64,000 bases of DNA from positions 62,001 to 126,000 of the forward strand of contig NZ_BMUA01000023.1 of the NCBI RefSeq assembly GCF_014649955.1. Direction: 5' to 3'. The DNA comes from Streptomyces violascens. Its GTDB lineage: Bacteria; Actinomycetota; Actinomycetes; Streptomycetales; Streptomycetaceae. Under the pieces are notes generated by a model. That model was not told the origin of the DNA. It saw only the letters and a list, made by a program, of their open reading frames with translations, and searched no databases. Positions 42,929 to 52,270 of the stretch are shown piece after piece; the first letter of the stretch is position 1, and each line of letters starts with the position of its first letter. The position numbers and the translations under genes were made by a program.

Positions 42929-44416
42929 CTACTTGTAGGCGTCGAAGGCCTTGGTGAAGGCGAGGGGCTCCTGGACGATGGACGAGCAGGTCGGGTCGGC
43001 GGAGTTCTTGGCGCCGCCGGGGCACTGTTGGTCACGGGCGCCGGACCACATGGAGAGCCGGCCGAGACCCTTGGACTGGGCGAAGTCCACGAGCTTGGTG
43101 GCGTCGGCGACGGTGAACTTCTCGACGTTGACGTCGTTGACGCCGATCATCGGCGTGACGGCGACGGCCTTCCAGGCAGCGGCGTCGGAAAGTCCCAGAA
43201 CTCCCTTGAGCTGAGCCTGGGTCGCGGTGGCCGCCTGGATCGCGTAGTCGCCCATGTCGCCGCTGTAGGAGGGCCCGTAGTCCATCGCCATGATGTTGAC
43301 GGCGGAGACCTTGACGCCGTTCTTCTCGGCGTCGGCGACGAGGTCGACGCCGGGCTGGGTGAGGCCCTCCGGCATCACGGGCAGCGTGAACGACACGTCG
43401 AGCCCGGGGTGGGACTGCTGGAGCTTCGCGATGGCCTGCGCGCGGCGGGTGTTGGCGCCGGTGTCGGGCAGGGCCGCGCCCTCGATGTCGAAGTCGACCT
43501 TGGTGAGCTTGTACGCGTCGACGACCTTGCCGTACGCGGCTGCCAGCTCGTCCGCGCTCTTGCAGACGAGGCCGAGCTCGGAGCCGGAGGCACCGCCGAA
43601 GGAGACCCGGACGTCGCCGCCCTTGGCGCGCAGCGCGCCGATCTGCGAGGCGACCTTGTCGCCCGGAAGGTCGGTGACGCCGCCCCAGAGCGGAGTGCAG
43701 CCGCCGCCGGAGGTGACGAAGGCGAGGGTGAACTGCTTGACGCCGGTCTTGTCGGCGGTGGCCGCGAGGTCGTAGGTGGGGTAGAGCGAGGTGTCGACGT
43801 AGGGCGCGAACCCGGCGCCGGCGGAGGTTCCGCCGCCTGTGCTCTTGGTGGGGGTGGGTATCGCGGTGGCCGACTTGGAAGGGGTGGGCTCGGTGGTCGG
43901 CCTGGTGCTCGCCGACTGGGAGGGCTTGGGGGTGGGCTGTTCCGTGGGGCGACCGCTGGGCTGGGGAGTGGCGCCGGTGTCGACGGAGCACTTCTCCTGG
44001 TCGATGAGACAGCCGGTGGGGTCGCCCGCGGTGCCGTTGGCGGACGTGACGAAGCCGACGGTGACCGACTTGCCCGCGGCGAGCCCGGCCTTGTCCCAGC
44101 TCGGGGGCTTGACGGTGACGTGCCGGCCCTTCACGGTCTGGTCGCCGTTCCAGAGGGAGGACAGCGTGGTGCCGGCGGGGAGGTCGAACTCCAGGGTCCA
44201 GTCGGCGAGGGTCTTGCCGGTGTCGTTGGTGATGACGTACTGCCCGGTGTAACCACCGGTCCAGCTGCTGGTCTTGGTGTACGCCGCGCCGACCGAGGCG
44301 GCCTGCGCGGTGCCGGTGAGCGCGAAGGCCGCGCCGCCGACGACCGCGGCGGCGGCCACCGCGCCGATCGCCTTGGTCTTGCCGCTCGCCCTGCGCCGGT
44401 GCGTACTGCTGCCCAT
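42929..44416 (-). CDS. Secreted chitinase: CBM2 plus GH18
   Basis: A 495-residue enzyme from ATG 44416 (AGAGGCAGG upstream). A basic N region and hydrophobic core (IGAVAAAAVVGGAAFALTG) form the signal peptide. Residues about 40-145 are a family 2 carbohydrate-binding module (WTGGYTGQYVITNDTGKTL, WTLEFDLP). A Thr/Pro/Ser linker follows, then a GH18 domain with the catalytic stretch DFDIEG near residue 305 and IMAMDYGP. The DxDxE motif keeps the acid Glu. Compact GH18 like those binding bulk chitin or cellulose-associated chitin. No DasR-type box recognised upstream. Confidence 0.88.
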   Translation of the reverse strand: MGSSTHRRRASGKTKAIGAVAAAAVVGGAAFALTGTAQAASVGAAYTKTSSWTGGYTGQYVITNDTGKTLADWTLEFDLPAGTTLSSLWNGDQTVKGRHVTVKPPSWDKAGLAAGKSVTVGFVTSANGTAGDPTGCLIDQEKCSVDTGATPQPSGRPTEQPTPKPSQSASTRPTTEPTPSKSATAIPTPTKSTGGGTSAGAGFAPYVDTSLYPTYDLAATADKTGVKQFTLAFVTSGGGCTPLWGGVTDLPGDKVASQIGALRAKGGDVRVSFGGASGSELGLVCKSADELAAAYGKVVDAYKLTKVDFDIEGAALPDTGANTRRAQAIAKLQQSHPGLDVSFTLPVMPEGLTQPGVDLVADAEKNGVKVSAVNIMAMDYGPSYSGDMGDYAIQAATATQAQLKGVLGLSDAAAWKAVAVTPMIGVNDVNVEKFTVADATKLVDFAQSKGLGRLSMWSGARDQQCPGGAKNSADPTCSSIVQEPLAFTKAFDAYK

Positions 44417-44944
44417 GCCGTGCCTGCCTCTGCGTTGCGGGGGAATTCGGGGGTGCGGCAGCACGCTAGCGATGCGGAATCGGACAAATGCCCAGTTCAG
44501 GGCGGGGGTTGGGGATCTTAGGGTCGGCTTAAGGGTGGGATGGGGGGAGGTTAAGCCCGGGGTCCTTTTCCCACCTCGCCCCTTCCCGAGACCCTCCGGG
44601 GGTGATGGATCGGCTGCGGCTGGCAGTCCGGCTCCCTGGGGCTCCGCCCAGACCCCGTTCGCGCCTCAAGGGCGCTCGTCCTCAAACGCCGGACAGGCTG
44701 AAGATGCCGGTGCCGGCCGGGTCGATCCTGCTGGGGGCGCGGGGAACTGCGCGAGCAACCACGCACGGTCCGCAGCCGAAAACCGTCCGCGCATCCAGCC
44801 CTTCATGGGGCCCCGCTGATCCTTAAGACCTTGGGGGAGTTTGAGGAGTGGTGGGGTCTGGGGCAGAGGCCCAGGAACTACCTCTGGGCCGTGGCAGAAC
44901 GACATCCCCCGGAGGGTCTGGGGAAGGGGCGGGGTGGGGAAAAA
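44417..44944. repeat. 528-base region: chitinase leader plus dispersed GC-rich repeats
   Basis: 44417-44530 is the chitinase promoter side, with no recognised operator. From 44576 onward lie repeat elements: a stop-proximal type element (44576-44603), a block with CTCGTCCTCAAAC (44651-44687) matching the complement of 51041-51078, a 42-bp repeat copy (44732-44773, complement), and another stop-proximal element (44910-44944) directly after the kinase stop. No credible gene. Confidence 0.6.
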
Positions 44945-46336
44945 TCAGGCGTCCGCGCCCCGGCGGGACCGGCCCCTCCCCCGCACTCGATGGCCCCGCC
45001 GGCCCGGAGGCGTGACGCCGAGCCCGATCCAGAGGCGCACCTCCGTCCCGCCCAGGACGGAGTGCCCGATCCGGACGTCGCCGCCCGTCGACTCGGCGAC
45101 CCGGCGGACGATGTCGAGGCCGAGGCCCGTCGAGCCCGGCCGGCCCCCGCTGTTGCCCCGCTCCAGCGCCGCCCGCGGATCGGCGATCCCCGGCCCCGCG
45201 TCGGAGACCAGCACGATCACCGCGTCCTCGCCGTTGTGGACGTCCACCGAGAACGCCGTCCCCTCCGGCGTGTGCCGGAACACGTTGCCGAGCAGCGCGT
45301 CGAGCACGGCCACCAGATCCGCCCGGGCCACCGGGATGCGGACCGGGCGGTCCACGCCGGCGAGCCGCACCTCGCGCCCCTCGTCCTCGGCGAGCGCCGA
45401 CCAGAACTCCATCCGGTCGAGGATCACTTCGCAGGCGTCGCAGCCCGCCCCCGGCCCGGCGGGCTGGGTCTTCGGCTTGGCCTCGCGCGCGGTGCGGATG
45501 ATCGTGTCGACCTCCCGCTCCAGCTGCTCGACCGCGGCCCGCGTCTGGTCGGCCGCGGGCCCGTCCCCGAGCGAGGCCGCGTTCAAGCGAAGTACGGTGA
45601 GGGGCGTACGCAGGCGGTGGGAGAGGTCGGCCGCCAACTCCCGTTCATTGGCGAGGAGTTGGACGACCTGGTCGGCCATCGAGTTGAAGGCTGCGGCCGC
45701 CTGGCGCAGTTCGGTGGGGCCCTCCTCCGGAACCCGCGCGCCGAGCTTGCCCTCGCCCAGGTCCTGCGCCGCGCCCGCGAGCCGCTGAGCCGGCCGGACC
45801 ATGCGTACACCCAGGCGGTCGGCGACCGCCACGGAGCCGATGATCAGGCCGATGCCGACGCCCGCGAGGACGAGCCAGGCCGTCGTCACGCCATGGGTGA
45901 CCTCGGCCTCCGGCACGAAGACCTCGACGATCGCGATCTGGCCGGAGCTGAGCGCGGTCGGCTGGAGCAGTGCGGAGCCGCCCGAGACGTCGGAGATGGA
46001 GGCCTTGATGACCTTGCGCGTCGCTTCGAGGTCCTTGTCCGCCGCCCGCTGCCTGCCGATCTCCACCGGCGCGCTGCCCGCGACGGCCGGGTCGGCCGGG
46101 ACGTGCACGGCCATCCGGTCCTCGGCGCCGGACTGGGTGGAGGCGACGGCGCGTTCCAGCGCGTCACGGCCGGTGGTGATGGACAGCGTCGGCCCGATCG
46201 CCGCGGCCTGCCGCTCGGCGTTGGAGAACGCCCGGTCGCGAGCCATCTCCTTGATGACCATGCCGAGCGGCACCGCGAAGGCCACCACCACCATCACGGT
46301 GACGGCGAGGCAGACCTTGACCAGGGCCCACCTCAC
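44945..46336 (-). CDS. Two-component sensor histidine kinase
   Basis: A 463-residue kinase overlapping the response-regulator stop by four bases. It has a membrane helix at residues 5-28, an extracellular domain (about 30-145), a second helix (about 148-172), HAMP, H-box DLSHRLRTPLT with the phospho-accepting His, N-box DALLGNVFRHTP, and G-boxes DAGPGI and GSTGLGLDIV. The signal is unknown; the sensor domain has no cysteines or metal-ligand cluster. The C-terminal tail is Arg/Gly-rich. Confidence 0.9.
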   Translation of the reverse strand: MRWALVKVCLAVTVMVVVAFAVPLGMVIKEMARDRAFSNAERQAAAIGPTLSITTGRDALERAVASTQSGAEDRMAVHVPADPAVAGSAPVEIGRQRAADKDLEATRKVIKASISDVSGGSALLQPTALSSGQIAIVEVFVPEAEVTHGVTTAWLVLAGVGIGLIIGSVAVADRLGVRMVRPAQRLAGAAQDLGEGKLGARVPEEGPTELRQAAAAFNSMADQVVQLLANERELAADLSHRLRTPLTVLRLNAASLGDGPAADQTRAAVEQLEREVDTIIRTAREAKPKTQPAGPGAGCDACEVILDRMEFWSALAEDEGREVRLAGVDRPVRIPVARADLVAVLDALLGNVFRHTPEGTAFSVDVHNGEDAVIVLVSDAGPGIADPRAALERGNSGGRPGSTGLGLDIVRRVAESTGGDVRIGHSVLGGTEVRLWIGLGVTPPGRRGHRVRGRGRSRRGADA

Positions 46337-47022
46337 TGCGGTGGCTCCAGCTTCACGCCGACCCCGCGCAGGGTGTGCAGATAGCGGGGCCGCGCGGCCG
46401 TCTCCCCCAACTTCCGCCGCAACCAGGACAGATGCACATCAATGGTCTGGTCGTCACCGTACGACTGCTGCCACACCTCGGCCAGCAGCTCCTTGCGGGG
46501 CACGACCACGCCGGGCCGCCCGGCGAGAAAGGCGAGCAGGTCGAACTCGCGCCGGGTCAGGTCGAGCTGCACGCCGTCGAGTTCGGCCTGCCTGCGCAGC
46601 GGGTCGACGCGGAGCCCGCCGACCTGGAGCACGCGTGACGGCGGTTCGGCCCCGGCGGTGGCACGCGCCCGGCGCAGCACGGCGGCCATCCGCGCGGAGA
46701 GGTGCTCCACGGAGAACGGCTTGGTGAGGTAGTCGTCCGCGCCGTCGTTGAGCAGCCGGACGATCTCCGTCTCGTCGTCCCGCGCGGTCGCGATGATCAC
46801 CGGTACGTCGGTGATGCCGCGCAGCATCTTGAGCGCCTCGGACCCGTCCAGGTCGGGCAGCCCGAGGTCCAGGATGACCACGTCGAACCGGAAATGGGCC
46901 ACTTCGCGCAGCGCCTCGAGTGCCGTGCCGACGCTCCGTACCGTGTGGGAGGCCTCGGTGAGGTGGCGGATGAGGGCGGAGCGGACAAACTGGTCGTCCT
47001 CGACCACTAGCACACTTGCCAT
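46333..47022 (-). CDS. Two-component response regulator, OmpR family
   Basis: A 229-residue regulator from ATG 47022. The receiver domain has VEDD near residue 10, phospho-acceptor Asp in VVILDLGLPDLDG (about 51) and Lys in YLTKPFS (about 101). The winged-helix output domain has LDLTRREFDLLAFLAGRPG and TIDVHLSWLRRKLGE. Cotranscribed with the kinase and divergent from the membrane-anchored protein at 47113, a likely target. Confidence 0.92.
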   Translation of the reverse strand: MASVLVVEDDQFVRSALIRHLTEASHTVRSVGTALEALREVAHFRFDVVILDLGLPDLDGSEALKMLRGITDVPVIIATARDDETEIVRLLNDGADDYLTKPFSVEHLSARMAAVLRRARATAGAEPPSRVLQVGGLRVDPLRRQAELDGVQLDLTRREFDLLAFLAGRPGVVVPRKELLAEVWQQSYGDDQTIDVHLSWLRRKLGETAARPRYLHTLRGVGVKLEPPQ

Positions 47023-47112
47023 GGCCCGCACCGTACGCCATGCGGAGGACCGGAGTCCCCCGTGGGAGTGGAGTGGGCGGCGGCGGGACACGGGTGGGGC
47101 TCGTGGTGCAGT

Positions 47113-47679
47113 ATGGCCCGGATGCACAGAGGACTCGTACACGGTTTGGCGTGGTCGCTCGCTACCGGAGCGGCGGTCACGCTCTCCTGGTGGGGCGTCC
47201 ATACGGTGCTCGCGGGCACGGTGTACGACCCGCCCCGCGCCCTGCCGATCAGTGGCGAGGCGCACATCACGCAGGGCTCGAAGCCGGACGCCTCGTCCAC
47301 CGAACGCCCCAAGGGGACCACGCCTTCTCCGTCGTCCTCTCCCTCCCCGAAGCCGTCGAAGGACGCCGCCGGGAGCGGGAAGCCGTCGGGCAGTCGATCG
47401 CCGTCCGGCGTCAAGCCGCCGTCACCGTCCGGGAGTTCGGGCGATGCGGCCAATTCCGGGGCAGTGCAGGGCTACAACGTCTCGGGCGGCCGGGTCGTCT
47501 TCGACCTCGGCGACACCTCGGCCCAGCTGGTCTCGGCGACGCCCGCATCGGGCTGGCAGATGGAGCGCTGGATCCAGACGGAGTGGATACGGGTCACCTT
47601 CACCCGGGGCAGTGAGACGGTCTCGGTGTTCTGCACCTGGAACGGCCATCCGCCCTCGGTGGAGATCAACAACACCTGA
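47113..47679 (+). CDS. Membrane-anchored protein with Ser/Pro linker
   Basis: A 188-residue protein from ATG 47113 (ATG 47122 also possible). One N-terminal membrane helix (GLAWSLATGAAVTLSWWGVH), then a long Ser/Pro/Gly/Lys linker (about 60-125) and an extracellular beta-rich domain (VSGGRVVFDLGDTSAQLVSA to the end, VEINNT). Likely spans the cell wall. Its divergence from the two-component genes suggests control by them or service as their sensor partner. Confidence 0.6.
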   Translation: MARMHRGLVHGLAWSLATGAAVTLSWWGVHTVLAGTVYDPPRALPISGEAHITQGSKPDASSTERPKGTTPSPSSSPSPKPSKDAAGSGKPSGSRSPSGVKPPSPSGSSGDAANSGAVQGYNVSGGRVVFDLGDTSAQLVSATPASGWQMERWIQTEWIRVTFTRGSETVSVFCTWNGHPPSVEINNT

Positions 47680-47683
47680 CCGC

Positions 47684-48541
47684 TCAGCGGAACGCCCCGG
47701 CCGGCGGCGCCGGCGAGGGCTTCGCGCTCGCGTCGCTCACCGCGACGGCCCCGCCCGTGAAGTCGGCCAGCTCGCGTCCGTGCTGGACGCGGCCGGGGTG
47801 CGGGTCGCCCGCGATGCGCCGGGTCAGCTCGGCCAGCGGCAGCGGCACGGCCGAGCAGACGAGCACCGCGTTCCCGAACCGCTTGCCGCGCAGCACCGTC
47901 GGATCGGCGGCGAGCGCGAGCTCGGGGAAGACCCCGGCGGCCGTGGCGATCTGGCCCCGCAGATGCGCGAGCGGCGGCCCGTCGGCGAGATTCGCGGCGT
48001 AGGTACCGCCCGGCCTGAGCACTCTGCGTACGTCGGCGAGGAACTCGGTGCTGGTCAGATGGGCCGGGGTGCGGGCCCCGCTGAAGACGTCCGCGATGAC
48101 GAGGTCGGCCCAGCCGTCGGGCAGCTTGCCGAGCCCGGCACGGGCATCCCCTCCCCGTACCCGGATCCGGGCCCCGGGGTCGAGCGGCAGCTCACGGCGT
48201 ACGAGCTGGACGAGCGCGGCGTCGAGCTCGACTATCTGCTGGGTGGAGCGGGGCCGGGTGGCCGCGATGTAGCGGGCCAGGGTGAAGGCGCCGCCGCCGA
48301 GGTGCAGGACGTTCAGGGCCTGGCCGGGCGGGGCCGCGAGGTCGATGACGTGGCCGAGGCGGCGCTGGTACTCGAAGGTCAGCCGGTCCGGGGCGTCGAG
48401 GTCGACGTGCGACTGGGGCGCCCCGTCGAGCAGCAGCGTCCACCCGCCGGTCCGGTCCCGGTCGGGTATGAGCTCGGCGAGGCCGCCGTCCACCGTCTCG
48501 ACGACGGGCTCGGGCCCGCGCCGCCTGCTGCTTTTCGCCAT
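47684..48541 (-). CDS. Spermidine-synthase-like methyltransferase-fold protein
   Basis: A 285-residue protein from ATG 48541 with a Rossmann nucleotide/SAM-binding fold: VLHLGGGAFTLARYI (about 77), acidic VELDA, GDARAGLGKLPDGWADLVIADVFSG. It resembles spermidine synthases, but the polyamine-site Asp/Tyr pattern is not clear, so a fused or divergent aminopropyl/methyl transferase role is only possible. It ends four bases from the converging membrane protein gene. Confidence 0.65.
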   Translation of the reverse strand: MAKSSRRRGPEPVVETVDGGLAELIPDRDRTGGWTLLLDGAPQSHVDLDAPDRLTFEYQRRLGHVIDLAAPPGQALNVLHLGGGAFTLARYIAATRPRSTQQIVELDAALVQLVRRELPLDPGARIRVRGGDARAGLGKLPDGWADLVIADVFSGARTPAHLTSTEFLADVRRVLRPGGTYAANLADGPPLAHLRGQIATAAGVFPELALAADPTVLRGKRFGNAVLVCSAVPLPLAELTRRIAGDPHPGRVQHGRELADFTGGAVAVSDASAKPSPAPPAGAFR

Positions 48542-48609
48542 CCGGCCATTATCGACCGGCCGGGCGGGTGCCGCCCGCCCGCACCCGTGGCGGCGCTCGG
48601 CAGCCGTGC

Positions 48610-49089
48610 TCAGCGGCCCCCGCCCTCGCTGATCCCGTCGGCGGCCTCGATCATCCGGGCCGCCTCGCCGAGGGCCTCGCGAAGGAGGCCCGGGTCGGTG
48701 ACCTCGGTGGTGTTCGGGGGGAGCAGCCAGCCCGAGCCGGTGACGGGGGGCGCGACGGGCAGGCCCTCGATGCGCAGGCCGCGCCCATTGGTCTCCGTAC
48801 AGGCGCTGCCCGGCACGTCCCAGGCGGCGGCGGTGCCGGACGGGACGAGGAAGCCGAGGGTGTCGCAGGTCCCGTCGTGCAGAACGGGGCCGACGGCGGC
48901 CGGGGCGGAGCCGCGGCGGATGATGTCGACGGCCTCAAGGCCCTGCCGGGCGGGCACGGTGACCAGGTCGCAGGGCTCCTCGGCGGCGCGCGCGAGGACC
49001 GGCGGGGCGGCCGCCTGCGGTGAATGCGGATGCCGGGCCGTCGTCTGCGTACCGGAGCCTGTGAAGTCGATGTCGGTGTCGGTGTTCAC
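48610..49089 (-). CDS. Short primase/polymerase-like protein
   Basis: A 159-residue protein. GTG 49089 is chosen for TTGGAGGA 6 bases upstream. Parts (VLHDGTCDTLGFLVPSGTAAAW and LPPNTTEVTDPGLLREAL) resemble the N-terminal fragment of the bifunctional primase-polymerase family that Streptomyces encodes in several stand-alone copies; a second member is at 57858. The catalytic Asp pair needed for polymerase activity is not evident, so it is probably a regulatory or structural derivative. Confidence 0.5.
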   Translation of the reverse strand: MNTDTDIDFTGSGTQTTARHPHSPQAAAPPVLARAAEEPCDLVTVPARQGLEAVDIIRRGSAPAAVGPVLHDGTCDTLGFLVPSGTAAAWDVPGSACTETNGRGLRIEGLPVAPPVTGSGWLLPPNTTEVTDPGLLREALGEAARMIEAADGISEGGGR

Positions 49090-49319
49090 GCAGTCCTCCA
49101 ACAAGGCAAGCCCTCCGCGTCTCTGCGGTGTTGGCGCTCTCCACATGGTTCAACGCCCTTGCGCGTCAAGGGGAACGGCGACGTGCCGCCGCAAAGGATG
49201 GCAGTTCATGGCGGATCGCGGGTGAGATATCCGGTTTGTAGCCAAACACAGCGTGAACGACTCGTCACAGCAGGTACGTTCTTGCTCCGCACCACCCCGC
49301 CAGAGAGAGCTGTCGAGCC

Positions 49320-50771
49320 ATGGCGCCGTCACCAGATCCCCACGACGACCCCCGGGTGAACGCGCGGACTCCGCAGACGCCGCGCCGGCTCACGCGGGAA
49401 CCCAACGTGGCCTTCCGGCAGTTGAGGGGCGCCCGTTCGCCGGGCGAGTTCGCGGCCGCGGTCCGCCGGGCCGCCCGCGAGATCGGCGAGCAGGTCGCCT
49501 GCGACGCCCGCTACATCGGACGCGTGGAGAACGGCGAGATCCGCTGTCCCAATTACGCGTACGAAAGGGTCTTCCGGCACATGTTCCCGGGTTTGACCCT
49601 GGCCGACTTGGGGTTCTCGGCGAGGGAGACGGTACGAGGCCGGGGGGCGCGCCCACTTTCCGCCGCGCCCCTGCTCCACATCACGCCCCGTCCCGACCAT
49701 CCACGCGACGATCCGCCCGGCCAACGCGTCGGCCCATCGTCGGACAACCACCACATTCACCAGAACCACGAGGAGAGCGACGTGCTGCGTCGCGCATTCA
49801 TGACGGGCTCCACCGCCACAGTGGCGGCCGTCTCGCTGGGCCTCGGCCCGGCATCCGCCCATCCCGTCCAGCGCGTCGGCGAGGCCGAGGTGAGCGCCGT
49901 CGAGGAGGCGGTGCGCCGGATCAGACTGCTCGACGACCGGCACGGCGCGGACGGGCTCTACCAGCGGGCCGCCCAGCCGCTGCGCACCGCGTACGCCCTG
50001 CTCGACGCGAGCGCGGCGCGGCGCTCCACGCAGGAGCGGCTGCACACGGGCGCGGGTGAACTGGCCATCTCCGTCGGCTGGTTGGCGCACGACTCGGGCC
50101 GCTTCGGCGAAGCCCGCTCACACTACGCGGAGGCTCTCGCGACGGCCCGGCTCGCGGGCGACGCCGGTCTTGAGGCGCACGCGTTCTGCAACATGTCGTT
50201 CCTGGCCCGGGACATGGGCCGGCCGCGCGAGGCGATGCGGGCGGCGCAGGCGGGCGAGCGCGCGGCGCACCCGCTCGGCTCGCCCCGGCTGCTCTCCCTG
50301 CTCGCGCTGCGCGAGGCCGGGGGCTGGGCGGGGCTCGGCGACCGCTCGGCGTGCGAGGAGTCCCTGAAACGCGCCCACTCCCACTTCGCGCGGGGCACCT
50401 CGCCCGCCGACCCGGAGTGGATGACCTTCTTCGTGGAGGCCGAGCTGGAGATGCTCCAGGCGCAGTGCTGGTCCGCGCTCGGCGACTGGTCCCGGGCGGC
50501 CCGGCACGCCCACCGCGCGGCCACCGTCCAGGACCCCCACTTCACCCGGAACCTCGCGCTGTACCGGGCCGAGCTCGCCGACGATCTCGCGCGGGCGGGC
50601 GCGCCCGCCGAATCCGCGGCGGCGGGGCAGCAGGTCCTGGACCTTCTGAACCAGGTCCAGTCCACCCGGATCCAGGCGATGCTGGCGGACACGTCCCGAA
50701 TCCTGGCCCCGCACCGGGCGTCCCCGGAGGTGGCAGCGTTCCTGGAACGCCGGGCGGCGGTGGCTGTGTAG
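49320..50771 (+). CDS. HTH-TPR regulatory protein (NsdA-like)
   Basis: A 483-residue protein starting at ATG 49320. Residues about 30-100 are a degenerate HTH (FRQLRGARSPGEFAAAVRRAA then CDARYIGRVENGEI). A twin-arginine-like hydrophobic stretch (RRAFMTGSTATVAAVSLGLG, about 158-178) is followed by TPR-type helices (about 235-470: AGELAISVGWLAHDSGRFGEARSHYAEAL). This architecture recalls NsdA-type negative regulators of differentiation and antibiotic synthesis. Divergent from the primase-like gene. Confidence 0.65.
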   Translation: MAPSPDPHDDPRVNARTPQTPRRLTREPNVAFRQLRGARSPGEFAAAVRRAAREIGEQVACDARYIGRVENGEIRCPNYAYERVFRHMFPGLTLADLGFSARETVRGRGARPLSAAPLLHITPRPDHPRDDPPGQRVGPSSDNHHIHQNHEESDVLRRAFMTGSTATVAAVSLGLGPASAHPVQRVGEAEVSAVEEAVRRIRLLDDRHGADGLYQRAAQPLRTAYALLDASAARRSTQERLHTGAGELAISVGWLAHDSGRFGEARSHYAEALATARLAGDAGLEAHAFCNMSFLARDMGRPREAMRAAQAGERAAHPLGSPRLLSLLALREAGGWAGLGDRSACEESLKRAHSHFARGTSPADPEWMTFFVEAELEMLQAQCWSALGDWSRAARHAHRAATVQDPHFTRNLALYRAELADDLARAGAPAESAAAGQQVLDLLNQVQSTRIQAMLADTSRILAPHRASPEVAAFLERRAAVAV

Positions 50772-51447
50772 GGGGTCGCCCCCTACACAGCCCCTTCCCG
50801 GCGGCGCCACCGCGCGGCTCCCGGGGGTGCGGCCCCGGCGGAATGCGCTGGGGCTCCGCCCCAGCCCCCGGAGGCCCCACCCCGCCCCTTCCCCAGACCC
50901 TCCGGGGGTGGGAATGGGCTGAGATCCGCTTCCCGGGGCCGCTGCCCCCTCGGCCCCCTCCGGAGCCGGACTTCAACTGCGGACCGTACGTGGCTGGTCG
51001 CGCAGTTCCCCGCGCCCCTGGCAGCATCGATCCTGGGGGAGTTTGAGGACGAGCGCCGTTCAGGCGCGATACGGGGTCCAGGGGCAGAGCCCCCGAAGCA
51101 GGGGTGCAGGGGACGAAGTCCCCGCAGGGGGTCCGGGGCGCAGCCACCAGCGGGTCCGGGGCGCAGGCCCAGGGGCCCAGCCCATCCAACGCGGAGCAAC
51201 GGGCGGGGGGGCAAGGGCTCGGGGGTCTGGGGCGCGGCCTCAAGGGGTTAGGTCGTCCCACCCCCGTCCCGGGCGGGCGGTGGGCGAACTTCCCGGGGGT
51301 GCAGGGGGCAGAGCCCCCGCAAGGGGGTCTGGGGGCGCAGCCACCAGGAGCCGATCCATCCCACCCTGCACGGGCGAGCGGGCGGGAAAGCCCCCGGGGT
51401 CCGGGGCGGAGCCCCGGGCGGCTGTGCCCGCCCCGTACCCGGTCAGC
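50772..51447. repeat. 676-base gene-free block of dispersed GC-rich repeats
   Basis: Contains a stop-proximal type element (50879-50910), a 42-bp repeat (50979-51020), a GTTTGAGGACGAGCGCC block (51041-51078) and several GGGGGTCTGGGGGCGCAGCC-like units (for example 51306-51352 and 51122-51160). There is no coding potential of its own on either strand that I trust. It lies between two gene ends (regulator stop 50771, phosphatase stop 51448). Confidence 0.65.
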
Positions 51448-52053
51448 TCACCGCTCAAGGTGCCCCGTGTCGTTCCACCGCTCGACCGCCGGGTCGCCGT
51501 ACGCCCACCCCAGCACCGACAGCGACGTCGGGTCGAGGCGGATCCGGGCCGCGAAGGAGATGTCCTCGCCCAGCCACCGCGCCGCGATGGACCGCAGAAT
51601 GTGCCCGTGGGCGAAGACCAGCACGTCCCGCCCGGCAGAGCGCGCCCAGGCCACGACCTCGTCCGCCCGCGCGGAGACCTGCGCCAGGGTCTCCCCGTCC
51701 GGCACCCCGTCCCGCCAGATGAACCAGCCCGGCCGCAGCGCCTGGATCTCGGGCGGCGCCATGCCCTCGTACGCCCCGTAGTCGTACTCCATGAGCGCGT
51801 CCCACGGCTCGGCCCGCTCCCCGAACCCGGCGAGCTCGCACGTCTCGGACGCCCGCACGAGCGGGCTGGTGCGGACCTCGACGCCGGGCAGCCCGCCCCA
51901 GGGCTCCCGGTGCAGCCGCTCGCCGAGCAGCTTCGCGCCGCGCCGGCCCTCCTCCAGGAGGGGGATGTCGGTCCGGCCGGTGTGCTTGCCCGCGAGCGAC
52001 CACTCGGTCTGCCCGTGCCGGGCCAGCAGGATGCGCGGTGCGGCGGCTGGCAT
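51448..52053 (-). CDS. Histidine phosphatase family protein
   Basis: A 201-residue phosphoglycerate-mutase-like enzyme from ATG 52053 (GGGAGAG upstream). The catalytic LLARHGQTEWS motif sits at residues about 10-20, the partner His in VFAHGHILR near 150, and the Glu in MEYDYGAYEGM near 90. Broad phosphatase; the substrate is not deducible. Confidence 0.85.
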   Translation of the reverse strand: MPAAAPRILLARHGQTEWSLAGKHTGRTDIPLLEEGRRGAKLLGERLHREPWGGLPGVEVRTSPLVRASETCELAGFGERAEPWDALMEYDYGAYEGMAPPEIQALRPGWFIWRDGVPDGETLAQVSARADEVVAWARSAGRDVLVFAHGHILRSIAARWLGEDISFAARIRLDPTSLSVLGWAYGDPAVERWNDTGHLER

Positions 52054-52270
52054 GAGTGTTCTCTCCCGATCCCGTACGAAATGTTCCGAAAAGTTTCGGT
52101 CACCATCATCGCGCACCCGGCGAAGCAACCTCGCGCCGGATCTTGACGTCTGACCGGGAACACCGGGGTGCTGCGTGAGGGCGATCACTTACACCGTACG
52201 GTTGAACGCACGCCAAAAACCCGGAGGCCCCCAGCGGGCGACCCGAGTACCAGTTGGAGGAACCCGCCGG

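Noticed and set aside
44417..44530. DasR-type operator for the chitinase gene
   Set aside because: No palindrome close to the known ACTGGTCTAGACCACT form; the same holds for the gaps before the GH20 and glmS genes.
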